The notes under the pieces are model-generated. The model ran no database searches, was not told the DNA's origin, and worked only from the letters and a program-made list of their open reading frames with translations. The position numbers were made by a program, and so were the translations under genes. Positions 62,546 to 64,000 of a stretch of DNA of 64,000 nt are shown here, one piece after another. The stretch is from Sandaracinobacteroides hominis (GTDB taxonomy: Bacteria > Pseudomonadota > Alphaproteobacteria > Sphingomonadales > Sphingomonadaceae). The stretch is from assembly GCF_016464365.1 (NCBI RefSeq), contig NZ_JADCUC010000007.1, forward strand, positions 62,001 through 126,000, read 5' to 3'. Within the stretch, counting starts at the first letter, position 1. Each line of letters begins with the position of its first letter.

Positions 62546-63631
62546 TCAGCCGCGGGTCAGCTCGGCGATCTCCACCACCCGCTTCTCGCGTGCGCTCAGC
62601 TCGGCGGCGGCGCCGATCGTCACCGCCTTCAGCCCGTCCAGCGCCGTCACTTCCACGGCGCCGCCGTCGCGCACGGCGCGGGCAAAGGCCTCATGCTGGT
62701 GGAAGGTGGCGCCATGGTGCGAGCCGGCCTCCATCGCCGCTTCGTCCACCTCGATCCGCTCGCGCACCACCTGCTTCGGCGCGCCCAGCGGCACGCGCGG
62801 GGAAAACACCAGCTCGCCCGGTGGCACCAGCACGTCCAGCCGCGCCCTGTCGCCGGTCGCGGAAATCTCTTCCTGATTCTCCACCCCTTCGGCAAACATG
62901 CAGAGGTCCAGCATCGCCCGCGTGCCGTCGGCGAAGTCCACCACCGTATAGCTGTTGTCGAGTATGTCCGGCTTTTCGCCGCCATAGCGCTCGTCCAGAT
63001 GGTTCACGTCCATCGCGCCCGAACAATAGACCCGCACCGCCTCGCTTTGGGTGATGTGCCGCATCAGGTCGAAGAAGTGGCAGCATTTCTCCACCATCGT
63101 CCCGCCGGTGTTGCGCGAGAAACGGTTCCAGTCGCCCACCTTCACCAGAAATGGAAAGCGGTGCTCGCGCATGGAGAGCATCTGCAGCTTCCCCACCTTG
63201 CCGCCGTGCACCTCCTGAATGAAGCGGGCGACGGGGGGCATGTAGCGATACTCCATCGCCGTCCAGAAGGGCGCGGCGGATTTCGCCGCCTGCTCGACGA
63301 TCCACTGCGCGTCGGCGATGGTGGTCGCCAGCGGCTTCTCGCAGAGGATGGCGACGTCGCGCGCAAACAGCTGCTCCAGCACCTCGCGGTGGGTGTTGTT
63401 GGGCGAAACGACGACCACCGCATCCACTTCGCCCTTTTCGGCGAGCTCGGCGGCACTGCGGAAACGCGCCGGCTTCCACGCGCCCAGATTGCCGTCCGCC
63501 CACTCCAGCGAACGTTCCACCGGGTCGGCAATCGCCGTAATCTCCACATCGGGCAGCAGACGGATGTTGCGGATATGCTCGCAACCCATCATTCCGGTGC
63601 CAACAATGCCATAGCGGATCCTGCGTGCCAT
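62546..63631 (-). CDS. Gfo/Idh/MocA family NAD(P)-dependent oxidoreductase
   Basis: A 361-residue sugar or inositol-type dehydrogenase. The Rossmann loop is RYGIVGTGMMGCEHIRNIRL, VVVSPNNTHREV follows, the catalytic Lys is in ILCEKPLATTI, and GGTMVEKCCHFFDLMRHI has the active-site His. It probably oxidises a sugar, inositol or related compound. Start at MARRIRYG; the frame upstream overlaps the divergent gene. It lies 30 nt from a divergent aldo/keto reductase, so both could be controlled together. Confidence 0.92.
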   Translation of the reverse strand: MARRIRYGIVGTGMMGCEHIRNIRLLPDVEITAIADPVERSLEWADGNLGAWKPARFRSAAELAEKGEVDAVVVVSPNNTHREVLEQLFARDVAILCEKPLATTIADAQWIVEQAAKSAAPFWTAMEYRYMPPVARFIQEVHGGKVGKLQMLSMREHRFPFLVKVGDWNRFSRNTGGTMVEKCCHFFDLMRHITQSEAVRVYCSGAMDVNHLDERYGGEKPDILDNSYTVVDFADGTRAMLDLCMFAEGVENQEEISATGDRARLDVLVPPGELVFSPRVPLGAPKQVVRERIEVDEAAMEAGSHHGATFHQHEAFARAVRDGGAVEVTALDGLKAVTIGAAAELSAREKRVVEIAELTRG

Positions 63632-63661
63632 ACCGGTGCCCAGCTTCCAGGGAGGATTTTT

Positions 63662-64000
63662 GTGACACCCCTTTCGCCCCAACCCGTGCCGCTCGGCAAG
63701 AGCGGACTGACCGTTTCGCCGATTGCCTGGGGCATGTGGCGCTTCGCCGGAGACGATGTGCGGGCGGCGCAGGCCCGTGTAGAGGCCGCGCTGGAGGCAG
63801 GAATCGACCTGTTCGACACCGCCGACATCTATGGCCCGGACAATGGCGAGGCGTTTGGCGCTGCCGAGGCGCTGCTGGGCCGGGTGTTCCGCGCGGCGCC
63901 GCAGCTGCGCGGCGGCATGGTGCTGGCGACCAAGGGCGGCATCATCCCCGGCGTCCCCTATGACAGCAGCGCCACCTATCTCGCCGCCGCGCTGGACGCC
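63662..64000 (+). CDS. Aldo/keto reductase (partial, C-terminus off the window)
   Basis: 113 residues are visible. The GTG start follows GGGAGGATTTTT. The N-terminal barrel has the family pattern: PLGKSGLTVSPIAWGMWRF, the catalytic Asp and Tyr in LFDTADIYGPDNGEAFG, and the catalytic Lys in MVLATKGGIIPG. This is the subclass of NADPH-dependent reductases found beside Gfo/Idh/MocA genes in sugar pathways. The right end runs off the window. Confidence 0.9.
   Translation, partial: MTPLSPQPVPLGKSGLTVSPIAWGMWRFAGDDVRAAQARVEAALEAGIDLFDTADIYGPDNGEAFGAAEALLGRVFRAAPQLRGGMVLATKGGIIPGVPYDSSATYLAAALDA

Noticed and set aside
1-64000. CRISPR array, prophage, insertion sequence, rRNA or tRNA genes
   Set aside because: No regularly spaced direct repeats, no transposase, integrase or structural phage gene and no RNA gene signature were seen in any intergenic region.

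Overview
The window is chromosomal DNA of a high-GC alphaproteobacterium, most likely a member of the Sphingomonadales. Three things support this: exosortase sorting tails of the sphingomonad type (PEPxxWAMLIAGFGLVG followed by an Arg cluster) on two proteins, the PrsK/PrsR regulator pair that goes with them, and gene content such as NADP-type 2-oxoglutarate-semialdehyde dehydrogenase, TelA, RlmN and MoxR/DUF58. The placement is inferred from protein style only; there is no rRNA or tRNA gene in the window. Coding density is high, and many neighbours overlap by 4 nt (ATGA), so translational coupling is common.

Layout. 1-8.4 kb: a partial B12-type radical SAM gene, endonuclease III, a DUF6491 secreted protein, a 660-nt gene-free stretch full of hairpin repeats, rlmN, a PEP-CTERM protein, a histidine phosphatase, the 3-oxoacid CoA-transferase pair scoAB and a vapBC module. 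8.5-18.5 kb: a beta-propeller/amidohydrolase gene interrupted by one in-frame TAA, a DUF454 gene, a lower-GC hypothetical gene, a coupled SDR / molybdenum hydroxylase large subunit / EVE-domain operon, a dienelactone-hydrolase-like gene and a second lower-GC hypothetical gene. 18.5-31 kb: a DUF4403 lipoprotein and alpha/beta hydrolase, a TelA/XpaC-like pair, a sugar-acid operon (lactonase and semialdehyde dehydrogenase) under a LacI-like operator, a second toxin-antitoxin module, a GMC oxidoreductase, a 2OG-Fe(II) oxygenase and alkaline phosphatase. 31-44 kb: prsK-prsR, a small HTH protein, TetR, a TIR-TPR membrane protein, a second PEP-CTERM protein, a large homodimeric E1/transketolase-like enzyme, a SHOCT protein, a MaoC-like protein and a DUF4136 lipoprotein. 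44-55.6 kb: DUF748, a patatin/Omp85 fusion, modABC, an SMR (SugE/Gdx-type) exporter, the formaldehyde pair adhC-fghA and an acyl-CoA dehydrogenase. 55.6-64 kb: a tightly coupled six-gene DUF4129-DUF4350-MoxR-DUF58-SpoIIM-RDD operon with a divergent membrane protein, then a Gfo/Idh/MocA dehydrogenase and a partial aldo/keto reductase.

A family of intergenic double-hairpin elements (starting with GCCTCCGGCGGGCAGGGC) recurs directly after stop codons. The copies differ in sequence, but base-paired positions change together. They often occur as inverted pairs around a single cargo gene. This, the nonsense codon in the amidohydrolase gene, and the TIR-TPR and MoxR/DUF58 loci are the points most worth a second look.
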